Positions 12,071 to 24,500 are shown, numbered from the stretch's first letter. The stretch is DNA of 64,000 nt from Datisca glomerata (GCA_003255025.1 QANY01007889.1:634203-698202); one strand, 5' to 3'. A program made the numbers and translations. Notes: generated from the letters alone by a model not told the origin.

Positions 12071-13890
12071 TGTTGGAATTATGTCCATAAAGTAGGGTGT
12101 AATAACAATTTATGAGTATTTAGTTATTTCTCACACATTTTATATTACTGAATTTTATGAATGAATAAAAGTTTTTCTTTTAATTAAAGTGTGTTTATAA
12201 TTTACTCAAGTCCTGAAACTATTGTCAACGTAAGAAGAGTAAAAAATGAGGGGTATTCTAGATAAACTCTTCTGAAATAGTTCAGAATGTTATTCGCAGT
12301 CTTAAATCGGTTGGGCAATCAAGTCCGATTATGATTGTTAGGTTGAACCAAAGGATGCCGGTCTTGAGGAATGGGAGTGGGGACTCTAACGGCTGATCTA
12401 GACATGTTGTGGAACATGTTGCATGGACCAGTAACAAATTAGTTTGGAGTAAAGCCGTTTATCTATCTCTAAATCTAATTATTACACTTTAAGGGTATTT
12501 TCATAATTACCTTAATCCTAAGGTGAATACGAAACTTGACCTAGTTAGTTACGATCTTTGATACGTCAAAGGAGTGAGTTCAAATTGTCAGACAATACCT
12601 CAGTTGTTGGGATGGTGATTCAACTATGTTGGAGTTGCGTGATTCACAGATATAAAAGTTTGTGGTTAGATTGTAAAATGCAACAATACCACCTTATGCT
12701 TTATTGATAGATGTGTGAATAAATTAACCTAGCCAAATACTCGATAAAATGTATCATTGAATAAGATAATTCACTATTATGTTTTTCTTATTCACAGACA
12801 ATAAATGAGTTAAGGAAATAATAACAAGATGGGTAAAACAGTAATTTTACATCCCACTCTTGTTACTGATATTCGCGAAGGGTAAAATGTTAAAATATTC
12901 TGTGTACCACGAAATAAAAGTGTTTATTTGCACCAACAGAAAATGTAGCGCGCATGAAACAAAAGTTGATTCGGCATCGAACCTATAATGATGTCGTACA
13001 ATGTCAGGATTAAATAGGTCAAGAATTTATAGAGATTAAATTCGTCGGGTATTTGAATCATATAACTTTATTCATGTGGGTCCATTCGATCTTAGGAGTA
13101 GCTTATGAGGACATGAATAGAAGAAACAATATAAGTTGGACCAAAATGTGTTTTGAGCCAATGTGTGTTTCCGAACTCATATGTGATGGGTGTTGTTACT
13201 TAATTGGTGGAGAGAAATTAATTGATGTTCAAATTAATTAATTTATTATTTTCTAATTATTGGATAATTAGTAAATAAGAGAAATTAATAAATTAATTGA
13301 TGAAAATCAATTTAAATTTATCAATTTGAATTGGAGAATTTGAATACAATATTAACTCTAGGGAGATATGCAATTTTCGGCAATAGTAAAGATTGAGGGT
13401 GAATTTTCAGTAATTTAACATATATGGGTACATATGTAAATTCTGTAATTATTATATAAGAGATGATAATAAGATTGCATCCCAAACCTAACACAGTGTG
13501 TGATTACACAGAGCATAAAAAAAATGTATCTCCCTCCCCTTGCTTGCCATCGAAATACACTAGAGGTAGAGAAAATTTTGATTTTTCTTCCTCAGTTGTT
13601 TTGAGAACTCACACTCAATTCTTGATCAACATCCAATTGAGACATACTTCTAAATCCTACGAGTGATTGTTGGTGTGAGGACTGATTTGAGTTCTACGAA
13701 AAATGAGGATCGCGAGACGATCCACCAAATCAGAATTTCTCCGATATAAGAATGTATAAAATTGTTTTTACTTCTTTTGAATACGTTTAACTCAGTATGC
13801 ATAATCAGATGTATGGTTTTAATATTTAATATGACTAAATTTGTTGATGTAAAAAATTTTATATTCCGTCCACGAACCGTTCGTGGTTCA
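12071..13890 (+). repeat. 3' LTR of the copia element
   Basis: The LTR starts TGTTGGAATTATGTCC right after the polypurine tract. The end is placed near TCGTGGTTCA at 13890, after a typical late-LTR stretch (ttatattccgtccacgaacc). A CAACA at 12935-12939 could be an alternative, much earlier end. There is no 5' partner in the window. The small ORFs at 13053-13241 and 13463-13666 inside it have no recognisable product. Confidence 0.55.
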
Positions 13891-13923
13891 ATGATTTTTT
13901 TTTAAATTTTAAAACTCAGTCTA

Positions 13924-14117
13924 ACAGTAGTATGTTTTAAGAATTAGACTGTTTACTTATTGATATATCACACGAGGTGTATTCAGCATGTCATGAGACA
14001 GTTCAATATCACAATGTCAACTCTTCAACAGATGAGATTGTAGTATATTTTAAGAATTAAACTATTTATTTATTGATATAGTACACGAGGTGTATTCAAT
14101 ATGTAGTGAGACAGTTC
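13924..14117 (+). repeat. Direct duplication of about 80 bp
   Basis: The segment 13927-14007 (tagtatgttttaagaattag through gagacagttc) is repeated with about 85-90% identity at 14040-14117. Both copies contain acacgaggtgtattca. It lies just outside the copia LTR and is not coding. Confidence 0.7.
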
Positions 14118-14143
14118 CGTCCACATTAAGGATGCACCAAGCA

Positions 14144-14209
14144 TTAAGGTAGAAACGTTTTGACAACAATATGTTAAGGGAGGTAGAAACGTTTTGACAA
14201 CAATATATG
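14144..14209 (+). repeat. Two-copy 25-bp direct repeat
   Basis: The text ggtagaaacgttttgacaac plus aatat occurs twice with a period of about 36 bp. It lies in the upstream region of the DUF632 gene. Function unknown. Confidence 0.75.
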
Positions 14210-14338
14210 AATAATAAGGAAAATTTATTTAATATGGAATGACAAGTGGCGACCACTTTTTGGAAATGTGAGTGTTTTTTTGAATCATGATGTAAATAAT
14301 ATAGGAAAGAATAGGGGCATTTCAGTCATTAAGACCGT

Positions 14339-14345
14339 TATAAAA
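14339..14345 (+). promoter_or_regulatory. Candidate TATA box of the DUF630/DUF632 gene
   Basis: TATAAAA lies about 30 bp before a CT-rich stretch (14368-14380) suited to transcription initiation, and about 475 bp before the start codon. The leader between them is pyrimidine-rich (14440-14490), as in many plant 5' UTRs. Confidence 0.5.
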
Positions 14346-14525
14346 CTATTAAGCTCTCTGCCCAATGCTCACTGTCTCTCTGCATCTCAAACCTGTTCTG
14401 TTCCACCACCAAAGTATATACTCTACTCCAAACCTCAAACCCCACTTCCCCCTTCTCCTTTTCCTTTCTTCTTTTCCCCCTTCAAGCGTTAATAGCAGAG
14501 TCTAGATTGAGCTTGAGAGAAAGCA

Positions 14526-14632
14526 ATGTTGTTGAAGACTCCAAAAAAGAAGGTGAAATGGTTTTAACTTTAAAGAGGGGGAAATGTGGGTGTTTCGCTG
14601 CAAGTAACAGAGGCACCATGCCCATGGTTTGA
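14526..14632 (+). promoter_or_regulatory. Cluster of short upstream ORFs in the DUF632 gene leader
   Basis: Several ATGs lie between the candidate TATA box and the main start. One at 14526-14567 encodes MLLKTPKKKVKWF. One at 14558-14632 gives 24 codons, with internal starts at 14618 and 14624. Another at 14583 opens a 7-codon ORF. All end before the main ATG at 14818, and no further ATG lies between 14633 and 14817. If the leader is unspliced, ribosomes would meet these first. Confidence 0.5.
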
Positions 14633-14817
14633 GCTCCGCTCCCAGTGATTCTCAGAGTAGCTGTTCTTTTTCTGATTTCATCAAAGGAGAAATTCAAGAA
14701 AAGCAGAGAGAGAGAAAAAACAGGAGAAGCTTTATTTTGTTATTTTTTGAAAAGCTTACTGCCTTCTTTTTCTTTCTTCTTGGGTTTGGAGGTTGGCAAA
14801 ATCAAAGAGAAAGAAAG

Positions 14818-17800
14818 ATGGGATGCTGTTACTCAAGAGTAGAGAAGGAAGAAACAGTGTCAAGGTGCAAAGCAAGAAAGAGATACATGAAACAGTTAGT
14901 GAAAGCGAGGCAATCTTTTTCTGCTTCCCACAGTTTGTATCTTCGTTCACTTCGGGCCACTGGTTCTGTCCTTCACCAATTTTCAAATGCAGAAACCAAT
15001 CTCCACCTCCACCACTACTACCACCACCGTCAACAACCAGTCCTTCCATCTCCACCCCCACAAACGCCCCTTCCACCGCCTCCTCCTCCACCCCCAATGA
15101 GTCCTAGCTCCGACACATGGACTTCAGTCACAACCTCCCCAGCTCTGCCTCCTCCTCCTCCGCCACCACCTCCACAATCTTCAACGTGGGATTTCTGGGA
15201 CCCATTTGTGCCGTCTTCGTCTCGATCGGTGACCGAGGAGGAATGGGAAGCCACAACCACCACATCGGAAGCTGTGGTCACAGTAACGGGAGCGGCGAGT
15301 TCAGCAGCGCCGCCTTCCAAGGTGAGTAGGTATTCCAAGGAGACATCGAGCTCTGAACTTGCAATGGTGGTGTCAAGGAACACTAAAGATCTAGTAGAGA
15401 TTATAAAGGAGCTTGATGAGTACTTTCTCAAGGCTGCTGATGCCGGAGCTCAGCTCTCTTTGCTTTTGGAGGTTCCCCATTCAAGCTTTTCCGCTCAGAC
15501 CAAAGGAGGCAAGTCTATTCATTTTTTAAACAACACATAGAATTGACTATGGTTCACAATTTTTTGTCCTTGATTCTTTTGGTAATTTTAGCAGGTAAAG
15601 TTTACAATTATGGATGGAGCTTGAGTCCATCGCTGTGGGCGTGGAACTCTAATCCAAAATTAAACGAATTTGGGAAGTTGGGTGAGGAAATGTATACAAG
15701 TAATTTAGGAAAAGGGGGTATAGCCAATAGCAGCAGCCACTGTTCTACTGTGGAGAGGTTATATGCTTGGGAGAAGAAACTATTTCAAGAGGTCAAGGTA
15801 TTTTTTTTTCACTTCCACATCTGCTTTGCCTGTTAGCTCTGCACTCTGCTGGAATATTGTCTCACAACGTCTGAATTTACACATTCTCTGTTGGTTTAAA
15901 GGACTCAGTTCTCTTCTTAACACACAAGTTTTAACGAGTGATTGGACTGAGCTTGTCAACAAGTTCCATAAAAACTTACCATCAATTAGTAATTTCATAG
16001 TTTTTCATACATCTTTTGATCACAAGCTCTAAGGCTATGCCTTGGTTGAAACTTCTTAACATTTTGTTTTCATATATAGGATGCTGAAAGGATGAGGATA
16101 GAACATGAAAAGAGGGTGGCTCAACTTAGAAAGCTTGAAATGAGGAATGCCGACTATATGAAGACAGAGAAGATGAAGAAAGAAGTTGAGAAGTTGGAGT
16201 CACAAATGATGGTTTCTTCGCAGGCCATTGAGACTACTTCTGCTGAAATCATCAAGCTAAGGGAAATGGAGTTATACCCTCAACTCCTTAAGCTTGTCAA
16301 AGGGTATGTCTCTTTCTCATTTATTATTTTAGGAAACTTCTACCATACCGTGATTTTTTGACATAATGTACCTCATTTAGAGTCGGATGTAAGTCAAATG
16401 TGTACTGTGTGAGTCCATTCGTCCTCATGTACCTCATTCGTACTCAAAGGAGTATCCAAAATGTTTTACCTCATTTGGGACATATGTATCCCAACAAATA
16501 AGCCTGGTATCAAATACCCTTAACGGTATAGTAGAAAGAATAATGTTTTTAGCATTTAAATACTGGATTGATTGATTGAGATCCTCTCCTGTTAGATCCC
16601 AGATCTCAACGGCCCAGTTCGACTTAAAAAAGAAAAGCAAAAAAAATCACATCCAATTTTTTTAACTTTGTGCTGAGCTGAACTGAGCCGTTGAGATCTG
16701 AATATCGGAGATCAGCTCCAGATAATCCCTTCCTGGTGGACCCTAACAGAAGAAGATCCAAATCCTTAAATGACAATGAGAAAGTCATAGTCATGTGACT
16801 TCATCATGGCGATATATCATTTTAGAGATCGAGTCAAGGCTTCTGAATTTTCATGCTGGCTTGATATTTTCAGATCTCACCTCACGTGAGTTGCGTGATC
16901 AAAGTCCAGACCCCAAAGCCAGGGAAAGAGTCAAAATGGTCATTAAATTAACACTTAGCAGAACTGCAGAAGCTTTTGTTTTCTATCACACCTGTACATC
17001 TCCTCTCTTGCATTTGAGCAATGATAGATGACATTTTCAGTCAAGTGATTTTGACATTTTGATTCATATTTTTAGCTTTTCTTTTCCTTTTGGTTGCAGT
17101 GAAATTAGGTTCCAGGGTATGCATTAGCGTTGTACCATTCTGTTTCCTGTTAATGTTTGAATAAACAATACTGATAAGACCCACAATGTTGATATGTTGG
17201 GTCAGTAGATGCTCACAGAAGGAGTTAGTACAGAAAATTTGTGCTTTTGACTGCTTTAGTTGATTTGTTTTTTGTCCCTTGCTTTTGCTACAGAGAAGTA
17301 CTAACACCAACATTGTCCTTTCAGTACTATGACTAACCTAACTCAACTTCGACTCATTAAATTGGTCAGTCTCCGTTGTTACCGGTATTGGGACTGATAC
17401 CACAGTTCGATCATCTCACATGGGACCCACAAGGGAGTGATCTGATCCAATGGTGGAATCACTCCCAGGACCGGTACAATATTTGACTGAATTTCTCCGG
17501 GGACAACTTGGTAACTCAACAACAGAGGGGGGGGGGGGGGGGNGGGGGGGGGGGGGGTAGGGGGTAGAAAATTCCAATTGCTTCATATTATATTCTATAA
17601 TATGAATGGAGAAAGATCCAAACTCACAATGCTATATATTATATGCTTATGAATCATGACAAAAATCCACATAAATTTTTTAGTTCGTTTTGCTGAGACA
17701 TTGTGTGCATGGCTACAGATTGATGTGCATGTGGAGAAGCATGTATGAGTGCCACCAGGTCCAAACTCACATTGTCGAGCAGCTCAAATACCTCAACACC

Positions 17801-18493
17801 ATCCCATCCACAGAACCCACATCAGAGATTCACCGTCAGTCGACCCTCCAGCTAGAACTTGAAGTTCAACAATGGCACATTTCCTTCTGCAACCTCGTTA
17901 AGTCCCAACGAGAATACATCCAGTCTCTCACAGGCTGGCTCCGTCTTAGCCTCTTCCAGTTCAGCAAAAACCCGCTCTTGAGAAGCGTTCAAGATTCCAA
18001 AATTTACTCACTCTGTGACGAATGGAACCTTGCGGTTGACAGGATTCCAGACAAAGTAGCATCTGAAGGAATCAAGAGCTTGTTAACAGTAATACATGCC
18101 ATTGTTGTTCAACAAGCTGAGGAGTACAAGCAAAAGAAGAAGTCAGAATGTGCATTTAAAGATTTAGAGAAGAGGGTCACTGAGCTTAGATCACTCGAGT
18201 GCAAACACGGTCCATATTCAATACCTGATTCCTCGACGAAAACAAAGGACCCCGTGGGGGAGAAACGAGCTAAGGTGGAGACCCTGAAAGCTCGGGCAAA
18301 GGAGGAGAAGATCAAGCATGATAATTCAGTAAGCGTAACAAGGGCAATGACACTAAACAACTTGCAGATGAGTTTTCCTCATGTCTTCCAAGCAATGGTG
18401 GGGTTTTCTAGCGTGTGCATGCACACATATGAATCGGTTTACAACCAAGCCAAGAATGCTAATGAGCTTAATGTTAAGAGATTACTTCCTTGA
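14818..18493 (+). CDS. DUF630/DUF632 protein, NRG2 / REL2-like family
   Basis: Four exons (14818-15508, 15595-15797, 16080-16303, 17719-18493) join to 630 codons plus TGA. The start MGCCYSR is chosen because Gly2 and Cys3/4 form the N-myristoylation and palmitoylation signal seen in this family; the longer upstream frame has no ATG. Residues 1-60 are DUF630, rich in Arg/Lys and Ser. About 76-121 are two proline runs. From about 230 to 540 is DUF632, with KVYNYGWSLSPSLWAWNSNP, a coiled-coil region (exon 3) and LMCMWRSMYECHQVQ. A second helical, charged stretch lies near 500-590. Family members include NRG2 (nitrate regulation, Arabidopsis) and REL2 (leaf shape, rice, plasma membrane). A role here is inferred only at family level. 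Intron 1 uses a GC donor. Confidence 0.92.
16578..16760. repeat. MITE-like inverted-repeat element in intron 3
   Basis: AGATCTCAACGGCCCAGTTC (16601-16620) is matched 19 of 20 by the reverse complement of 16680-16699. Outer ends gagatcctctcctgttag and ctaacagaagaagatcca also pair imperfectly. The size of about 180 bp and the location inside an intron fit a small non-autonomous DNA element. No clear target duplication is seen. Confidence 0.55.
17527..17557 (+). repeat. Poly-G run with an undetermined base
   Basis: About 30 consecutive G residues contain one N at 17543, all inside intron 3 of the DUF632 gene. The N and the length suggest unresolved sequencing or assembly in a homopolymer. Confidence 0.95.
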
Positions 18494-20190
18494 ACACCAA
18501 GATGTTGACTTTTCGGAAGAAAGGAAATACTTGAGAGTTGATTTGTGTTTATAGTTCGGTATGCTTAGCTAAACTCGCATCGCAGGCAGCACTAGACCAT
18601 TAGATGAAGCTTCAAGTTTTAAAAATAGAAAGAGGCAGGAGGTAGAAGTTCTATAATATGCTTGATTTTATGCTCCGTCATACTGTTTGCTTCATACTGA
18701 ATATCATCAACTCAGGCTAGCAAAGCAATTGGACTGTATGCCTTTGAAATTTGGTTGACATTATCTACTTTATCTGTTCATTTTTTAAGAAATTTCAAGG
18801 CCCCACGTCTTTTCAATGAATTGAATTTTACCATACATTTTTTTAGATTCAGAGAAGTTGGGCCCATTTGGACCGTTCAAAGCTGATTTGACGATTCAGA
18901 TGGGTAGAACTGATGAATGCAGATATTTTAAATTTTTTAGATTTGACAATTTACGTCTTAAAACATTAAAAAGAGCCAATTTAATCTCTTCTTATAAGCA
19001 AAAACAATCCTCCGTTAAATTATTCCGTCAATTAAACTTCTATAACATGCATGGGACGTTAATTACTTGAGGGAATGAGCTAACATATGAACAACTTTGC
19101 TTAAAGAAAGTTGGATGGCTAGATTAACTCATTTAAAATTTTTTAAATTACAAAACCCCAACCTAACCCTAAAAATTTAAGCAATACTTAACTTCTGATT
19201 AATTTAATCTTTTTAAATTAAAAATAATAGATCTCACTAATAATATTAAATATTACTAATTTATCAAAAGAAGCATAAAACTTATTAAATCATCTTCCAC
19301 TTTTTACAGATAGTCTAACTTAATTAATTCACGTTATGAGAATGTTCACATGATCAAGAATCTAAGTATTACTAATATAATTAGCAGACTCCACGCAAAC
19401 CTGTAATGACAATGGGGGTGATGGTCGACTTAGATTGTTCATCAATGCGAGTGAGTTTTGGCAATGCGCCAAAATTCTCAAGTGTTGAAGATAATAAAAG
19501 AAAGAGAAGTCAAAAGAAAGAAAGAAAAGAAAAAATGTGAATGAAAGTGTGTGATGTGAAATTGAGTGAGATTTAGTACTACATTGAAAACTCAAGGAAA
19601 AAATGTTGGGTTTATAAACCCAACTCTCATGCCTTGGGGTTAGCCGCAAGGGGCAATCCACATTTTGTGGGGAAGGGAGCACTTAGATGACACATGGTCA
19701 TCCTCTCACACGCGCGTCGTCGTCGTCTGGTCGGATCAAAGAATTATTTTTTGGACAAAATTTCTTTTGATTATTTACTTGGGGAGGAAGGCTTGGAGCT
19801 TTGAATTTGTCAAAGCTAAATAAATATCTCCTAGATTATCTGTAGAAGATAATTAGAAAATCAATTATCTTCATGATCTCTAATTTCGTGCATGACCTTA
19901 TCAGCACTAACCAATTTTTTACTTACTCCCCAAGCTGCCCACGTTTTTTAAATAAAGGCAGTGTGTGAAGCACACAAGGGAATTCAGTTTTATCACCATA
20001 AGAAAACCTCATTTTCATCACCATTATTAAACTTCTGCATATTGAGAGAGAGAGAGATACAGAGAGTTCTGAGAAAATCTGAGTAATTGGTGATTCGTCA
20101 TATTCTCCAAGCATCCTGTGGAATACGATTATTGTATTTAGATTGTTGTATGTAGTGATGGAACAAGATGATTTCATAAATCAGCAATAC
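18494..20190. other. Intergenic region between convergent genes
   Basis: The first few hundred bases are the 3' flank of the DUF632 gene. The rest is AT-rich with no supported gene. A GA-rich stretch lies near 19497-19540 and a (GA) run at 20044-20057. Short ORFs here have no recognisable domains. Confidence 0.5.
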
Positions 20191-20425
20191 AATAATTGAA
20201 ACGAATACAACTTAAATGCAACAGAAACAATTACAACGAAAAATTATCAGAATTCATACACAGAAATACGAAAATAAATAGAGAAAATAAATACAACTGA
20301 AAATTTGCTTTAATTATTAAAATTTTAGTTGTATTTATTTTCTCTATTTATTTTCGTGTATGAATTCTGATAATTTTCATTATAATTATTTCTGTTTTAT
20401 TTAAGTTGTATTTATTTTAATTATT
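20191..20425. repeat. Foldback MITE forming a long hairpin
   Basis: Arms 20191-20307 and 20319-20425 are inverted repeats separated by only about 11 bases. Near-perfect pairing includes acgaatacaacttaa at the outer edge and gagaaaataaatacaact at the inner edge. The RNA would fold into a stem of about 105 bp with small bulges. No coding capacity. Confidence 0.85.
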
Positions 20426-20657
20426 ATATTATTAATTTATGAAAACATTTTGTTCCCATACAACTTCAGCACTTAAATGACAACACGTGAAAGGTAAATA
20501 GTAATATTAGCAGAACTTACAGCAGCACTGTCAAAGGTTGACCACATTTATTAAACTTTGGCACTGATGGAATCAAATGGGTTTTCGGCAATGACTTTGC
20601 CAAATACCGACAGGTCATTGGTATACGCCCTCCCATATGATCTAGACAGTATAGATT

Positions 20658-20947
20658 TGGGGTGAAAATTATTTTATATATTTTTGTTCGATCAATTTTT
20701 TTATATATTTTTGTTCGATTCAGTTTAAAAAAAAAAGAATTGAAATTTTAGTTTCGGTTTATAATTTTCGTAATTTGGAATTAAACTGAATCAAAATATT
20801 AAATTCATATATATATCATATATATATACGATATAATTTTATATCAAACCGACCGAGCTAACTGAATAACCAAAGTTTGAATCAAAGTTTCGATTTGATT
20901 TTTTGTCAAAAACTGACTGAATCGAACCTTATCTTATACACCCCTAG
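20658..20947. mobile_element. hAT-like MITE of 290 bp
   Basis: The ends TGGGGTGAAAAT and ATACACCCCTAG are inverted repeats sharing GGGGTG. Flanks tatagatt (20650-20657) and tatagata (20948-20955) match 7 of 8, as expected for the 8-bp hAT target duplication. The inside is AT-rich with remnants of GGTTCGGTTT-type subterminal text. Same end style as the elements at 33240 and 41570. Confidence 0.7.
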
Positions 20948-21592
20948 TATAGATAAAAAAAAATAAAAAGTGAAAGAAAAGTTTAATTACTTACTTCATT
21001 TAAATTATCCAGATCATGACGGATAGCGTGAATACAACTAACTTTCAATTTCTAAATACAACTAACAAAAGAGAAACTGAAAGTTCCATGGTGCTGTGGC
21101 TTGAATACAATTTTGGCACTTTCCCTGTTCCATGCGTTTTCGTTTTTGAATTAAATATTTGACATTTCATTTCAAAGAATTGAATGTGTATGAAGAACTC
21201 ATCAGGAATTAAATATAAAAAATCCACTGTTCAGAATTAGACGCAAAGAATTTAAATGCCCTTTATAAGAAAGTGTACCATTAAATTCCACGTTTAACGT
21301 TAGATCTGGTAAAAGAAAAATTCTAAATCTGAAATGAAATTTTTCCAGATCTGGAATTTTACCAACTTTAAAATGAAGCCATCAAATTTCATGCTTGCCG
21401 CTTCAAGATTTCATTCATTCAAACTTTACATGACAATTTTTTTTTACATCCAGACTTTGGACACCATTGAAGAAGAACAAAGAACATGTGTTCTGATCTA
21501 TTAATTAAAATATCAAGACAGAAAACAAGTGCTCATTTACAGTAAGAACTAGAAACAGTGGGGAATTTGCTTTTTGTGATGCAGAAACCATG
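20948..21592. other. 3' flank of RAD17, no gene seen
   Basis: AT-rich sequence downstream of the RAD17 stop. It must contain that gene's poly(A) region, but no decisive signal stands out. No coding region supported. Confidence 0.5.
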
Positions 21593-24500
21593 TTACCATT
21601 CTTCTATTTCATCTTCAGAGATGCTGCTTTCTTGATTCTCCAAGTTCAGCTTACCAAAATATTCAATCTCTGTCTCACTATTCCGTTTCAATGTTAGCGG
21701 AGTTCCATGATCTCGAGATTTTCCATCTCCAAGACATTTCAAAACAGGTATATACTCGGTAGCAATAAATGATACATCAGATGAACTTAGGCCACCATAA
21801 GCAGTGAATCTCTGATTTAACATTTCATTCTGCATTGAAATTAAAAGAGAGATTTAAATGGTGAGGGACGTCATCTTAATGCGCTATTTGACTTGAAACT
21901 TTACGAGGAATTATAGAAGTAACTAATTTCCTTCTTCTGATTCCTAGATTAATTGAAAGGTTAATCATATCTATTGAGAATAATCATTCACTATACTAAT
22001 CAAGGTTTTCTTACCGAACCACTTAATATGTAAAACCAAAACCCTATGCTAGTAAAAGATTTTTTCATCCCTTTTGGTGGAAATTGATATTGTTTCCTTC
22101 AACAGGATTTTCTATGTAGTTTACGGTGATTACACACCCAACATTTCTATGATTCCGAAGAATGATTTCCAAGCCACCAATAGAAAAACTAGCACAATCT
22201 TTCGGTCAGAATCTAATTTTAAAGTTGGACCACAGACCAAACAAACCATCCTACTAACTTCTTGAGTCACTTTGTTGGCTTAGTTCCAAGAGCTGTGACT
22301 TACGAATTACAACATTGCTTATCAATCACTAATGCACAAATGATTTATTTCCTTAGCTTCTTAAGGAGAACAACCTTTCACCCTGACTGTCATTTACTGA
22401 ACCATTTTCTGAAAATGTGAGTACCTTTCACGAGAACTAATTACTAAAGATTTGGCTACCTTAGAAATAGAGTAGAGAAGATTTAATCTTTGAACAGAAT
22501 ACAGAGTTGAAGATGGATATGCAAACCTTATTACACACCGATGATTCCTCTATTTGCCACAGCTTCGGTCGACGAATGGCATGCCACCTGCATTCTGTGA
22601 AGAGTTAGTAACGCAACTCAAATTCTAGAATTCATCGACCATATAAATCATCCTAAAAATACCTGGAAGGCAGCGGATGAAAATTCCCAAATAGCACTCC
22701 ACGAACAGCAACCGAAGCAGCAGCTGATTGAAGAACATTTTCTACATCATTATATCTGGCTAGCATACAATTGGAAGTAGCAAGGAGCGAATCAGCATCA
22801 CCTAAATATGAAGCCACCGTCCATGCATCATCTATTGCCTCCTCATTTAAGAAATCAAGAACTGAAAGAAAAATGCCCATCTTGATGATCAGTTACTTGC
22901 ATGTGTGCACGAATCTGTTCATTGAACCGAGAACAAGAGAATCACAAGTGACCACTCAAGACAGGACAATGATGATATTTACATTACCATTTTCATGTAG
23001 AAAATCAGTGATTGGCCTAGCTTGCCCATGTGCTTGACAGAGAACCTTCTCTGGAGCATCCATTTTTAAGGGTAACCTTGACAATCTTTCCTGAATAAGA
23101 AAGGCATCTTCATCTGCATTAATTGGTAATGTAAACATCATCATCACGAGAGAGGGAGGGAGGGAAGGAGGGAGGGAGATGCGATTCTTAGCACAACGTA
23201 CACAGCACCATGGAACTTTCAGTTTCTCTTTTGTTGTGGAGAAACTTCCCCAGGGCATGGAACAGGGAAAGTGTCTCATCTCTGCCAAAATTGAAAGAAA
23301 ACGCATTGGGCTCATCTGCATTGTCTTTCAAGTATGCAGGATGAGGACTTGACACAGATAAAGAACGTTGTGAAGTTGGTTTCAAACAGAAGAATTGTAA
23401 AGATGTGATTGCCTGTCTGATATCACCACCACTTGCCTTCGCTATCATATCAATCTGTTCAACAGTCAAATTACATTGCTCTTGTCTACATATTCTAGAA
23501 AGTGTCTTCTTAATAGTATTGTTTGTAATTGAATTGAAAGAAACCTGTAAAATCCCAAAATCAGTACAAGATAAGCATTTAATGACAATTGTAAAAGAGC
23601 AAATAACCTTTTTCAAGAAAGTAACCTTACAAGCCCCAGCATTTTCAAGACAGAACCGAAGCTCTTCCAAACACCGTACAGTGAGGTCTGTTGATTCAGA
23701 TTTAGCACAGTCCGTAATCAAAATGGCTGTTGGTACCTGAGTTGATTGGACAAGAAGACGCAAACAGTTTTGAAGTCTTCTTAGAGCAACTTTGCCATTC
23801 GTGGAAGGCAGATCATCAATTAAGAGTATAATTGATGGTTTTGATTCTTCATTGAAGGATGCTGGTACAACTCCATACTTCCTTATTCTCTCAACAAAGT
23901 TTTCAAATTCATCCAACTTAGATGTATACTGTACCCCTAACCATTACCAGGAAATGCAGCAAACTGTTCAGTCATTATCAGCAAATAAGAAGCTGGTAAT
24001 CAGTATCGGAAGTTATATCATGTTACAGTATAGTTAAATGCTTGACAATTGCCCCCCCCCCCCAAAAAAAAGAATTATTATGCATATTGCTTACAAGTCA
24101 AAATGAAGACATAACATTTGCATACTATTTGCTCAACATAAATTGCATGCTCAGATCAACCGACTGACCGAATATTTTACTCAAGCCAGAGACAGAAATT
24201 ATATTGAAGTACCTGCACTGGAGTTGTGTAGATGTTCTTGCCAAATGACGGGAGTCGGGGTGTCCCATTCATATAATCTTGCTCCAAGATGAGATGCGAT
24301 CACACGAATAGATGCCTTCAAGATGAGGAGCAGGGATGTTACTTAAAGAAATAGAAACATGAAAACTTCATTTAAGATGAGAAGCAGGATCAGGTGTAAT
24401 CAGATGCTAACCCAATTAATTTGAACCTAAGAAGACTAAACAATTTGTTATAATGGATTGACATAAATTAACTGATATTAGTTTGTTACTCATTTTCATC

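Noticed and set aside
12935..12939. CAACA as the end of the copia LTR
   Set aside because: Typical late-LTR text continues to 13890, so the earlier end is less likely, although not excluded.
14629..14817. N-terminal extension of the DUF632 protein
   Set aside because: The frame is open to 14629 but begins with a non-ATG codon. The family start MGC with its lipidation signal is at 14818.
15030..15431. Minus-strand ORF with glycine runs
   Set aside because: It is the complement of the proline-rich part of DUF632 exon 1, so the Gly runs simply mirror CCN codons.
23405..23740. Plus-strand ORF of 111 codons
   Set aside because: It overlaps RAD17 exons 7 and 8 and the intron between them in antisense, with no recognisable domain.
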